Shown one piece after another: positions 26,576 through 36,979 of a stretch of DNA of 64,000 nt. Origin of the DNA: Acorus gramineus (lineage: Eukaryota; Streptophyta; Magnoliopsida; Acorales; Acoraceae); contig CM060848.1 of assembly GCA_030737835.1 (NCBI GenBank), forward strand, positions 10,486,509-10,550,508. The letters are read 5' to 3'. The notes under the pieces were generated by a model. The model searched no databases. It saw only the letters and a list, made by a program, of their open reading frames with translations, and was not told the DNA's origin. A program made the translations under genes and the position numbers. The stretch's first letter is position 1. Each line of letters begins with the position of its first letter.

Positions 26576-29500
26576 GGAGGTCTTATTGGCAGACTTGGCT
26601 TTGTGGTGCTTTCACAAACCAACTACAAGAGGTGAAAGTCGTGTATGGAGTCCTACCTTCTTGGTGAGGACTTGTGGGAGGTTGTTGGTGGGGGTGAGAA
26701 GGAGGCTCTGGAGGATAGGCCGGAGAATGCTAATGCATTGATGAAGTGGAAGACTTCTAATGCAAAGGCGGAGTTCATATTGAAGAGATCGGTTTCTGAA
26801 GAATTGTTCGAGCAATCATAGATTGCACATCATCATGCAATATATGGGAAACCCTTCATGGGTTGTTCAACAAGACGAACGTTGCTCGGTTACAATTGTT
26901 GGAGAATGAGTTGGGGAACTATTCTCAAGGCGATCGGAGGTGCGGTTGAAGCACGGTTCGGAGATCTCTACTCTCAATTCTTCTATCTCTTGAATATCTC
27001 TCAATTCTTTTTGAATATCAAAAATCTTTGTTCGAAGAACTCTACTCTTGACCCGGATGAGCCTATCTCCGAGGCGCGGCTGAAGCGACACATCGTTTGT
27101 GGGCTCAAGGAGTACATTCCCTATGTCACTTCTATTCAAGGGTGGGTGGTTCAGTCATCCTTGGTTTGAGAACCTTCTTGCTTCGCAGGAGTCTCTAGCT
27201 CAACAAATGGCAGGGTATTCTACTTCTGATGGTGAAAGGAATGCATTGTTTTCTTCAAACAAAAAATCTGGGAAGAAAGACAAGGAGAAAAAGAAGGACG
27301 ATGGTGACTCCTCTAGCAAATCGTAGGGGAATAAAAAAGGTGTTAAGTGTTACCATTGTGGTAAACTTGGACACATTAAGAAGAATTGCCAAGTGAAACT
27401 CAATGGTGGCAATCTTGCTAAAAAAAGATGGTGTGGAAGAAGAAGATTCGGGGAATTGCTTCTTGACGGAGGCAACTTCAGTTGACGCCTTGGCCTCCAT
27501 CAACTTCAAAGAGAATTGGATCATCGACTCCAGTTGCGGCCATCATCTAACCGGCGATGACTCCAAGTTCTCTTCTCTCCAAGATCATTATGATGGCAAT
27601 GATCAAATTGTCACGGCGGACAACACTATACACCCCGTGGAGAAGGTCGGGAGCGTCATCCTCGGAGGCAAAGGAGGCGATGACGCTATCACACTTAAGA
27701 GTGTGTATCATGTTCTGGGTGTGAAGTATCTTCTCTCCGTCTCCAATACGATGGATGCGGGCCATTATGTCTTGTTCGGGCCACAAGATGTGAAGATTCT
27801 TCGAAACGTTTTCAAGTTGGAGGGAGACGTTGTCCACACCAGAAAGACGGTAAATGATCTCTTTATGTTATCTGCCTCTTCTTCGTATGTTCATAAAATA
27901 AGCACCAATGATAGTGCATCCATATGGCATGCTAGACTAGGGCATCTTAGCATGGGTAAGCTCAATATCATGGTGAAAAAGAACCTTGTTGATGGGCTTC
28001 CTTCTTTGAGCACCTTTGGTGGAGGAGAGGTGTGTAAGGGATGCCAATATGGAAAGGCACATCGTCTTCCATTCAATAGGTCCCTTTCTCGGTGTAAAAG
28101 CCCTTTGGAGTTCATCCATAGTGATGACTTGATGGAGTCTTGTTTTACACCATCTTATTCAGGTTCTCTATATATGCTTTTATTTGTTGATGAATTTTCA
28201 TGGTTCACTTGGGTGTATTTTGTAAAAGAAAAATTAGATGTTTTCTCAAAGTTCAAGTAGTTCAAGGTGACCGTGGAAGGCATCCTCAACAAGAATATTT
28301 GGAGGCTCCGCATGGACAATGGGGGAGAGTTCACTTCGGATGACTTCACCTCATTTTGTTGTGAGCACAACATTCGGAGGGAGCTTTCTTGTGCATACAC
28401 TCCACAACAAAATGGTGTGGTGGAGAGAAAGATTCGTCACTTGGTGGAGACGTGCAAGAGTTGGTTGCATGCGAAGAATTTACCCAAGGCCTTATGGGGG
28501 GAGGGTATGGCATGTGCGACCCATGTGATCAATCGAGTGCCTCTTAGCCCGATTAACATGAAGACTTCATATGAGCTATTGTACAGATAGAAGCCCAATG
28601 TGAAGCATCTCAAGGTGTTCGGATCTATTTGCTATGCTCATGTGCCTGATGCAAGGAGGTCCAAGCTGGATGCTAAAGCCAAGAAGTGCATCTTCATTGG
28701 GTACGATGAACTGAAGAAGGGGTGGAAATGCATGGACCCTAAAACTCACAAATTCAAGGTTTCAAGGAATGTTGTATTTGATAAGATCACCTCATTTAAT
28801 AGCCCGATTGTTTTTGCTCCTGAAAGTGTTGGTGCTCTCTCGGACATCAACAACAAGCCGGAGGCCATCGTTAGCTAGCCGGCTCTTCTAGTGCTTCTAC
28901 TACATCAGAGGGCTCCTCTTCTTTGTTGATGGGGGGCAAAGTGAGAGGGGGAGCCGGATTTCTTCTCTTGATCCGGATGGACAGCAATAAGAGAATGTGA
29001 CGGAGGCTCTAAGAGGGCCTACTCTTCGACGATCGGAGAGAAAAATTATGAAACCCATGTGGTATCGCGATGGGAATTAGGTAAGCACCGTTCCTTTTTT
29101 ACTTACTGGTCCTATTGATGAACTTGAACCTTCCTCTTTCAGTGAAGCTAAAGGTGTGAAGGAGTGGGAGGACACCATGGATGAGGGGATAATGTGTGCG
29201 CTCATCAAGAATGAGACTTGGATTCTTGTTCCAAAACCCAAGGATGTGAAGCTGGTCACTTGCAAGTGGGTGTACAAGATGAAGCGAAAGGCGGATGGAA
29301 GTGTTGAGCATTTCAAAGCTCGACTTGTGGCTAGGGGTTTCTTTAAAAAATATGGAGAGGACTATGAGGAAACATCTAGTCCAGTGGCCAAGATGACTTC
29401 CGTTCGGGTGGTGATTTCTTTGGCGGCTTTGCTTGGGTGGAGACTATGGCAACTTGATGTCAAGAATGCTTTCTTGTATGGCGAAATTGACAAGGAGATT

Positions 29501-31405
29501 TATATGGACCAGCCCCCGGGACATGTCTCCACCACTCATCCGGAGTTTGTTTGCAAACTCAAGAAGGCTCTTTATGGGCTAAAGCAAGCAACAAGGGCGT
29601 GGTAAGGTAAAATTGTCGAGTATTTACAATTTTGTGGACATTGTGCTTCTAACTCCGATTCTAGTATCTTTGTAAAGAAGCAAGGGAGTCTCCACATGAT
29701 TGTTCTCATATATGTGAATGGCATGATCGTCACGGGAAATGCTGAAATGGAGGTTGCAAAGCTTAGGTCCAAGCTTTCCATTCGATTCGAGATGAAGAAT
29801 CTTGGTGAGCTAAGCAATTTTCTTGGCTTGGAAGTGGAGAAGGTAGACCCTGGGGTCTTCCTTTCTCAAAAGGGCTATGCGAAGAAGATTGTTGAAAGGT
29901 TTGGGTTGAACCAAAGCAAACGGTGTTCCACTCCTCTTGATTCAAACATGAAGATTGCTTGTGATGATGGAAAGCTTCTTCTGGACCCTAGTCCATATTG
30001 TGCTCTTGTAGGTAGTCTCATCTATTTGACTATCACAAGACCCGACATTGCATTCTCTGTTGGACTTTTGAGCCGCTATACGCATGAACCGCGGAAACCA
30101 CATTTGGAGGCGGCAAGACACATTTTGAAGTATGTGAATTCCACACTTGACTTTGGTCTTCTTTACAAGAAGAAAGCGGAGTTTTCTTTATGTGGATTCA
30201 CGGATGCTGACTTGGGTGGTGACTCAGATGATCGGAGGTCTACATCCGGTTATGTTTTTCTATACAGATCAGTCGGGGTCTCTTGGTGTAGTAAGAAACA
30301 GGATTGTGTCTATTTCTACTATGAAGGCGAAATACAAAGCTGCTCCTCTTGCTTGTCAAGAATGCGTGTGGCTTCGGCGGCTCATTGAGGATGTCCAGTC
30401 CACCATTCACAATCCAACCACTATTCTTGGTGACAACTAAAGTGCTATCAAGCTTGCTACCAATCCGGTTTGTCACGCAAGAACCAAGCATATCGAGATT
30501 GAGCATCATTTCATTCGTGAGAAGGTGCTTGATGGAATGGTAAATGTGGAGGAGGTGCCAAGTAGAGATAATCTTGCATATATCTTCACCAAATCTCTCT
30601 CCAAAGGGCCGTTCGAGTTTTTACGAGCCAAACTTGGGCTTGTACCCAAAAGTTTACTTTAAAGGGGAGTGTGAAATTTTAAAGTGAACTTTATTATCTA
30701 TCTATATTAGCTTTTTTATATTGAGGGATGTAGTGAGGCAACTTTGTATTTTGTGTGGGGCATCATTGACTTATTTGCACAAGTGTTCATTACCCATCTC
30801 CTACACTTTCCACTACCAACCACTTCTTTCATTTCACTACTTTCCAAAACTTGAATTCCTATGCCACCCACCATTTTCCATGACTTGGAAAACCAAATTA
30901 ACCATCATCTTTCCAAGAACCTCATTTACCTATACATAGACCATCACTTCCCACAAGCCTCCTATTACCTATGTCTTGGTAAACTACCTTGACTACCATT
31001 TCCCCATAAACCTCCATTTACCCATACTTTATTACTCTACACTAGGTGTTATGACTCCAACTACCCATAATCCGTTTCTCATACCAACCTTGCCTATAAA
31101 AGAAACCCCTCTCCACCATTTCTGAAAACTCAGCTCAATTTAACTCACTCTTAAAAATCCTAACTCCACTTAAAACATACACTTGTTTAACCTTGTCTCT
31201 AGTAGCCAAATTTTGAATGTAAGCTTGTCTCTTGTAGTGAAACATAGTTGCCAATTTTCCTTCATCTTCAAGTTGTTCATTCTTCTTCTATTTTTAGTTG
31301 TGAATCTTGGGCTAGTGTGACTTTGGTTGCACTATTCGAGAGTCTCGTGTCTCTCCACAGAACGTAGACATCCCTGAGGCTGAGCAACCCGTCGTCGTAT
31401 CAACT
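26576..31405 (+). mobile_element. Decayed Ty1/copia element with 3' LTR
   Basis: Parts in order on the plus strand: gag of the UBN2 type (about 26,800-27,230), a CCHC zinc knuckle (CYHCGKLGHIKKNC, about 27,348-27,390), protease region (IDSSCGHHLTGD, about 27,520), GAG-pre-integrase (WHARLGHLSMGKL), integrase core, reverse transcriptase (KWVYKMKRKADGS, then LDVKNAFLYGEIDKEIYMDQP), RNase H to about 30,660, a polypurine tract AAAGGGGAG, and a 3' LTR. A 5' LTR and primer-binding site were not found. The element is broken, with roughly half a dozen or more breaks, and is moderately old. It may have entered next to the LINE fragment. Confidence 0.85.
30670..31405 (+). repeat. 3' LTR of the copia element
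   Basis: Begins TGTGAAATTTTAAAGTG right after the polypurine tract AAAGGGGAG (30,661-30,669). A TATA box CCTATAAAAGAAACCC near 31,090 marks the U3/R junction. The right edge is uncertain, between about 31,370 and 31,440, because the partner LTR is not in view. Confidence 0.6.
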
Positions 31406-31411
31406 CTCAAC

Positions 31412-31913
31412 TGCTTGATCGATGTTGCTGTCCCAAATCCATTCGTAGATTTCTTTCTGCCCTTGCACTATGTGTCTTCTGTTTTAGTGATTGTGGGATT
31501 TGGTTGTTTTGTGGTTTCTTTTTTCAAATGAAAATGGAATGGGTTTATTGAAGAGAAATGAAGAATGCTGCTCATTCCCATTTGCCCACCATATATTTGA
31601 TGAAATATCTCACAGTAGTACCAACAGAAAAGTTCACAATGAAAGAGAGATGCATGCAGCAATAGTAATTCTTGGCAAGGTCTGCAAGGAGAATGTTATT
31701 AAAGAATTGTGTACAATACAACATCAAGGCCTAAAACAACATGATTTTATGGAAGCACGAATTAATGGTGGTGCTTCTTCAGTGTGTTTTAGTCTGTCAA
31801 TCATATGTTAAAAAAAAAAAAAAAACAACCGTACACAAAACGTAACCCTTTGTCTGAACGGTCTTGATCGAAAATCGTTATAATGTACGGCTTCCGTTAA
31901 TTATATCATGCAA
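31412..31913. other. Unidentified segment ending in a poly(A) run
   Basis: A plus frame at 31,491-31,811 encodes 106 residues without a domain I recognise. A run of 16-17 A residues follows at about 31,810-31,826. The A run could be the tail of an old retrocopy or a simple repeat. There is not enough to call a gene. Confidence 0.3.
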
Positions 31914-31922
31914 TATATCTAT

Positions 31923-32601
31923 GGGTGTGGTTATAGCCACCCCACGAGTTATGCTTCCTAGCCCATTTATTTCTCATATTTAACACCCTACGAGTTCAAC
32001 ATAGAAGATGTCTTATATATTTAAGATGGTTCGACATGGATCATGTCGATTGGGAATCAGAAACCTTATTTTTAGTTCGATATATACGATGTCTCATGCG
32101 TTTAAAGTAGTTCGACATGTCTATCGAAAACCAGAAACTTTGATCCGTCTTCATTCGACATAGAAGATGTTTCATGTGTTTAAACTGGTTAGACATGGGT
32201 CATTCGAACTAGGGTCAAAAGGTTGTGCTTCAATTTCTGATACACTATCTACGTGTTACATCATAAGTAATTCTCATTCCAGCCCTCCAATGTTTTTATT
32301 GGTCAGTGACACCGTAAAGAACAATCGCTCTACACCAAAATGAATATAAGTTATCATATACATGGCATATTAAAATAAAACAAATTTCTTTTATTATATC
32401 ATATGTAATTATCATTCCATACATGATATGCGATGTGATGTCGATAATCATCCAAAATTTCATTGATTTTCAATCGACATGATCAATGTCAAACCATATT
32501 AAACACAGAAAACATCGTTTATGTCGAACTTGTGGGGTGGATTAGATATGAGAAGTTAACAAGGTAGGTAGAATGACTCGTGGGGTGGATATAACCACCC
32601 C
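31923..32601. mobile_element. Non-autonomous Mutator-type element with internal repeats
   Basis: A perfect 9-bp duplication TATATCTAT flanks it (31,914-31,922 and 32,602-32,610). The left end GGGTGTGGTTATAGCCACCC and the reverse complement of the right end, GGGGTGGTTATATCCACCCC, open inverted repeats of about 90 bases (CACGAGTTATGCT against CACGAGTCATTCT). Inside, a unit of about 75 bases containing TTCGACATAGAAGATGT and TTTAAACTGGTT is repeated three times (about 31,997, 32,078 and 32,155). No coding frame is seen. Confidence 0.85.
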
Positions 32602-32689
32602 TATATCTATATCCAGATGGGCGCTGTTACACCTAGATCCATTTCCAGTCCCAATTCCACCCAGTTTCATACTCACGTTAACATGTCAT

Positions 32690-32870
32690 TTGTTTTGAAA
32701 GAATTTTTTTACATTTTCTATAAATACATCAATGCAATTTAGTAGAATATATGCTTCATTTTTTATAAAAACATGTATCTTATTAGATGATGTATATTGT
32801 TTTTAAAAAATTCAAAACACATATAAACTGAAATTAAGACTGAAAATGAAGTTTGATGCAACATATATCT
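32690..32870 (+). repeat. Repeat family F1, partial copy d
   Basis: Contains AGAATATATGCTTCATTTTT, TATTAGATGATGTATATTG and CATATAAACTGAAATTAAGA, matching the second half of F1 copies a and b. It is truncated at the left. Confidence 0.45.
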
Positions 32871-33466
32871 AATGAAATGCCTATTATATTCGGTGAGCTG
32901 TATCAGTTAATGACCCATGGCCCATATGCAATCATTCGCAACTACGGTCACCGCGGGTTTCTATTATAATAATCTACTATCCAATCGGATTCATTCTTAG
33001 TCGGATCGGACGGTCACAATTCATGTAAAGTAAATGGTGAAACAGTGTAACAAATAAGAGTACTCGAAAAGCAACATATCATTATCGTTATGCGCCGGAT
33101 TCAATTATCAGATCTTGTCGTTTCTGGGCCTTGGGTATAACCAGAAAAGACCACCGGAAACCTTTATTTTTGTCCGCACATCAAGTGGTCTCGTCGAAAG
33201 TCACAACGTCCCTTAACAGTGCTACATTGTAGCGCCACGTCAGCTAAACTTTGGTGGGCCTTGCTTTCAATGAGTGGGTATTGTTTGTCTTTGAAGGAAA
33301 ATGTAACACTCATACAACAGAGTTTTATTTTTTAAAATGTATAAAATGTATACGTACTCTAATGAATTAATTGATATTATTTATAAAAAATAAAAAAGTT
33401 TTACTTTGTTCCAGTGAGTGGATATAGGAGATTAACTATGTATATGAGACTACAAATAGAGACGAA
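32871..33466. other. Intergenic, nothing recognised
   Basis: Moderately AT-rich, unique-looking sequence between F1 copies d and c. No frame longer than about 60 codons has family resemblance and no terminal repeats were seen. Confidence 0.5.
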
Positions 33467-33680
33467 CTCTGTTACACTCAATTTGTTTTACGGTATCAAA
33501 TACAGTTATATATATATAGTCTCGTATACTCACCATGACGAGATATATGGCTCATTAGACATTTTTAAAATTTTTTTTTATAAATGAGATCATTCAATTC
33601 AATAGAATATATATTTCATCTTTAAAAAAAGTAAATATCTCATTAGATGATGTGTGTGTTCGTGTGTGTGTGTGTATTTT
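33467..33680 (+). repeat. Repeat family F1, copy c, with GT microsatellite
   Basis: Begins TGTTACACTCAATTTG, then CAAATACAGTTATATA, GATATATGGCTCATTAGAC and AATATCTCATTAGATGATGT. It ends in an alternating GT run at about 33,650-33,676. Confidence 0.55.
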
Positions 33681-34013
33681 TTCCACATCGAAATAGATAT
33701 GTTCACAGTTCTCTAAAAATATGAAAACATACGAGGATTGCATATGTGACTGAAAAAGATTGAATGTAGCATTTTTCAACATTTCAGATGGAATATTTTG
33801 GCCCTGGTTTTTTTCTATCCAAATCAAATTGGGTGTAGGCCCACTAGGCCACCACACACAACTATTCATCGAGGGGAAACTACTCCATGGAGATCACCAA
33901 AAAGTCCCACGAATTGGACTGTGTCGGTTAGCTTTGAAATTGAAAGGGGGGACCGTCTGATAAAAAACGCAAGAGGCAAAATCGTTTTGCCACATCCCTC
34001 GTTACAACCCCCG

Positions 34014-34041
34014 CCCCCCCCCCCCCCCCCCCCCCCCCCCC
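34014..34041 (+). repeat. Homopolymer of 28 C residues
   Basis: Counted directly as 28 consecutive C, preceded by CCCCCG. The complementary strand is a 28-base G run able to form G-quadruplexes. Length in the assembly may not be exact, since such runs are error-prone in sequencing. Confidence 0.85.
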
Positions 34042-34910
34042 ACGAAAATTAATTTACAAGGAAACATATTTATTTTTTAAAATTAAAAAAAAAATCAAAC
34101 CATTAGTTTTTAGAAATTTTATTGGAGAAACCAAATATTACAACTTAAAAACAATTTAATTGAATTATCTTATCTTATCCTTATGTCTCCAACCTTTTAA
34201 AATGTTTCGTACCTTCAATTAAAGAATATTAAAAACTAGTAAGATTAATTTTTAAGGATTATTTGCATGTATACTATCAATTATTTTTTTTAATTCTTAA
34301 ACCATAATCTTGGGATTTTGTCTCCCTTCCTGAAGAGAAAGTTTGTACTGGTTGTAAGTGAGTCTATAAGATCAAGATTAACTCTCATAGTTCAATTGAA
34401 TGTCACAAATTCATTTGGAGGCTTTTCGCTTCATTTAGCATCATGACATTGAATATGATGAATTTTTTGCAATTGTGGGCCAAGATGATGACTATATATT
34501 CAGACCTTCATTTGTGTCGCTTCCATGTGTCAGTGGCCTATCTACCATGTAGATGTGCTTTTCTTCTCGGTGTTAAATCTGAGGAGGTCTACATAGTTCT
34601 CTCTTCAAGTCTTTATCACCCCTTCAGTAATATGTCATATTTGGTGTGTTCTATGGACTAAAGTAGGCTCCTCGTGCTTGATTAGTCTGATTGCGTAGGT
34701 GATTCATGCTGTTGGATATGTTCCCAGATCTTCAGATCCTGCTATGTTTGTTCACACTTCTACATACCACCACACTATCTAATTGCTCTATGTTGATGAC
34801 ATGATTCTTGTAAGAGATGATTCTTTGCACATTCAGTTTATTAAGCAAGCGCAGTTGAAAGAAGGATATACTGATACATGCACCCAGTCTGTTTTGTTTG
34901 TATATATTGA
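34042..34910. other. Intergenic, nothing recognised
   Basis: AT-rich sequence. A plus frame at 34,783-34,965 begins MLYVDDMILV, which resembles the copia reverse transcriptase motif YVDDMIL (about 34,786-34,810), with CYVCSHFYIPPHYLIALYVDDM-like context upstream at 34,740-34,800. This is likely a tiny copia RT scrap. No other copia domain is adjacent. Confidence 0.4.
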
Positions 34911-35590
34911 TACACCCAGTCTGATTGCAGCTCGTTTTGCAGCCCAAAATATTATGATAGCATAATATATTCTGTGTTAGCATAGTATATGAGATTCTGT
35001 CATAGTGTATAAACTAAATTTTTTATTTTTTATTTTTCAAAATGAAAAATAATACACTACTATATCTTAGTATAGATTTTATTTCGTATAACAAAATGCA
35101 TTTCAACGGAGAGTGTATGATTTTTTAATAAAAGAAAAATGGTATAGATTGCAATTGCAACTTCAATGAGAGTTGGATGTATCATTTTCCTTTTTTTTGT
35201 TATTCTAATGTGGCAGTAACAACGGTCTTGCCTCTCTTTTTGTTTGTACATACAGATACACCTAGTCCATTTGTAGCCCATTTTGTAGCCCTAACATAGT
35301 ATATACTGCACTATAAAAAAATATATGAGATTCTATCATGATGTTGGCCTAATTTTTTTTTTCAATTTTTAAAGTGATACACTACTGTATCTCATTATAT
35401 ACTTTATTTCGTATAACATCATGCACTTCAATAAGAAAGTGTATGATTTAAAAATAAATAAATAAATGAGATGAACTATAATTGGGGCTGCAATGAGAGC
35501 TGGATATATCATTTTCCTTTATTGTTATTCTAATGTGGCATTAATAGCTGTCTTGCCTCTCTTTATGTTTGTACACATTGAACCTTCTCA
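34911..35590 (+). repeat. Tandem duplication of a ~340-bp unit containing F2
   Basis: Unit A (about 34,911-35,250) and unit B (about 35,251-35,590) share in order ACACCCAGTC/ACACCTAGTC, GCAGCCC/GTAGCCC, TATATGAGATTCTGTCAT/TATATGAGATTCTATCAT, TTTATTTCGTATAACA, AATGAGAGTTGGATGTATCA/AATGAGAGCTGGATATATCA and TTATTCTAATGTGGCA. Each holds one F2 repeat (34,945-35,130 and 35,285-35,460). Divergence of several percent shows that the duplication is old. Confidence 0.75.
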
Positions 35591-36315
35591 GTTGCCATTT
35601 ATTGAAAATTAATTTCTTTTCATTTTTTGGGAAACTCTCAGATTTCTCATTCTACGGAGGAGAATTCTTTTATGTAACTATGCTAATGCTAGAATTCAAT
35701 TAAGATAATAACAACTTGTATTTATTTTTCAATAGAAGGATAAACTATCATAATGGCTGTTTTGAAAATTATGAGATTGTTTGGATATAATGTTATTTTT
35801 TAGACGCATTTGTGGTTAATAACTAACATGCTCATTAGCATGTGCATTTTAATTAGTATCTAGTGAAAAAGGATTGCATCAGTGTGTATTTTTCTTTCGC
35901 TCTATGCCTCTTTTTTAACTTAAAAAAAATGATAAAATACCTATTCTTGTTTGGCAACATGGATAATGTTACATACAGTCTCTTTTTCAGCCTCAATTAA
36001 AGTCTACACATATTTTAAATTTTTTAAAATTGGAATACCTCATCTAATAAATTACATGTTTTTATAAAAAATGAAATATATACTCAATGAATGCAATTCA
36101 TTGATTCATTTATAGAAAATATGAAAAATTTATATTAAAGCTTAAATGTAAGTATATGCTCCAGAGATTTTTTATTTATGCATATGAGATTGGAATTGGG
36201 GTTTAAAAAAAAATTACCAAAAACGTTCAGTGCATGATAAGAAGATAAAAGATCAATGTGTCCTACCAAGTTAATGTGCAAATCTCCAAATTATCCTTGT
36301 AATCAAAATACCATA
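35591..36315. other. Intergenic; partial F1 copy e
   Basis: Mostly unique-looking AT-rich sequence. About 35,990-36,150, read on the minus strand, resembles the F1 second half (blocks ACATGT, TAGATGAGGTAT). No gene seen. Confidence 0.4.
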
Positions 36316-36339
36316 CCCTTAAACAATGTTCTAAAAAGA

Positions 36340-36500
36340 AGGTCTAGGCGGCGCCTAGGCGTAGGCGGAGCCTTCCTGCTCCACTAAGGATATAATCGGT
36401 TAGTCTAGGCGTCTGGCGCAAAATTGGCCGATTAGTCGGGCCTAGGCGGGGCCTAGGCAGGTGAACTCAAATTTTAGTTTTAATCGGGTATACGGATCCG
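36340..36500. repeat. hAT subterminal CTAGGCG array
   Basis: GGCGCCTAGGCG, GTCTAGGCG, GGCCTAGGCGGGGCCTAGGC and related motifs are repeated at the left end. The short right end has GCGCCTAGCGC. These are likely transposase-binding motifs by analogy with known hAT elements. Confidence 0.65.
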
Positions 36501-36619
36501 GTCCGGCCTGATAAGCACTAAAAAAAAATCCGATTGAAAGGGGAAAGGAGAGAAAGTTTGAAACCCTACCCCCCCATTCGTGTCTTCTCCATTGGCGAGG
36601 CAGCACCCCAAAGAACCTC

Positions 36620-36960
36620 TAGCGCAGCAGCTTCACATTTTCAGGTCTTCTTCTTCTTCTGGTCTTCTTCTTCTCCTTCTTCAGGTCGTCTTCTTCTTCG
36701 TTTCTGCTTCTCCTCTGCTTCTTTTTCTCCTTTAGGTCTTCTTCTTCTTCTTCTCCTTCTTCAGGTCTTCTTCTTCTCCTCCTTCTTCAGGACTTTTTCT
36801 CCTGCATTTTCTGCTTCTTCTTCGGTTCTTCCTCTGCTTCTTGTTTTTGTTCTTCTTCTTCTGTGTGTGCTGTTGGCTTGTTGCTTCTTCTTCCTCTGCT
36901 CCGGCTCTTCCTTTGTTTCCTCTGTTTCTTCTTGTTTTTTGTTGTTGCTTCTTCATTTAG
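36620..36960. repeat. CTT-rich leader of the hAT transposase gene
   Basis: Repeats of AGGTCTTCTTCTTCTTC and TTCTTCTTCTCC occupy the stretch before the transposase ATG. The plus frame 36,534-36,974 and the minus frames here are low-complexity by-products of the CTT repeat and are not called as genes. Confidence 0.65.
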
Positions 36961-36979
36961 TGATTTGTAATTAGATTGT

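Noticed and set aside
31491-31811. 106-residue frame as a small host gene
   Set aside because: No recognisable domain, no introns or conserved neighbour, and it sits between a copia LTR and a MITE next to an A run. Left as unidentified.
36534-36974. 146-residue Ser/Leu/Phe-rich frame
   Set aside because: Produced by CTT repeats in the hAT leader; it ends just before the true transposase start.
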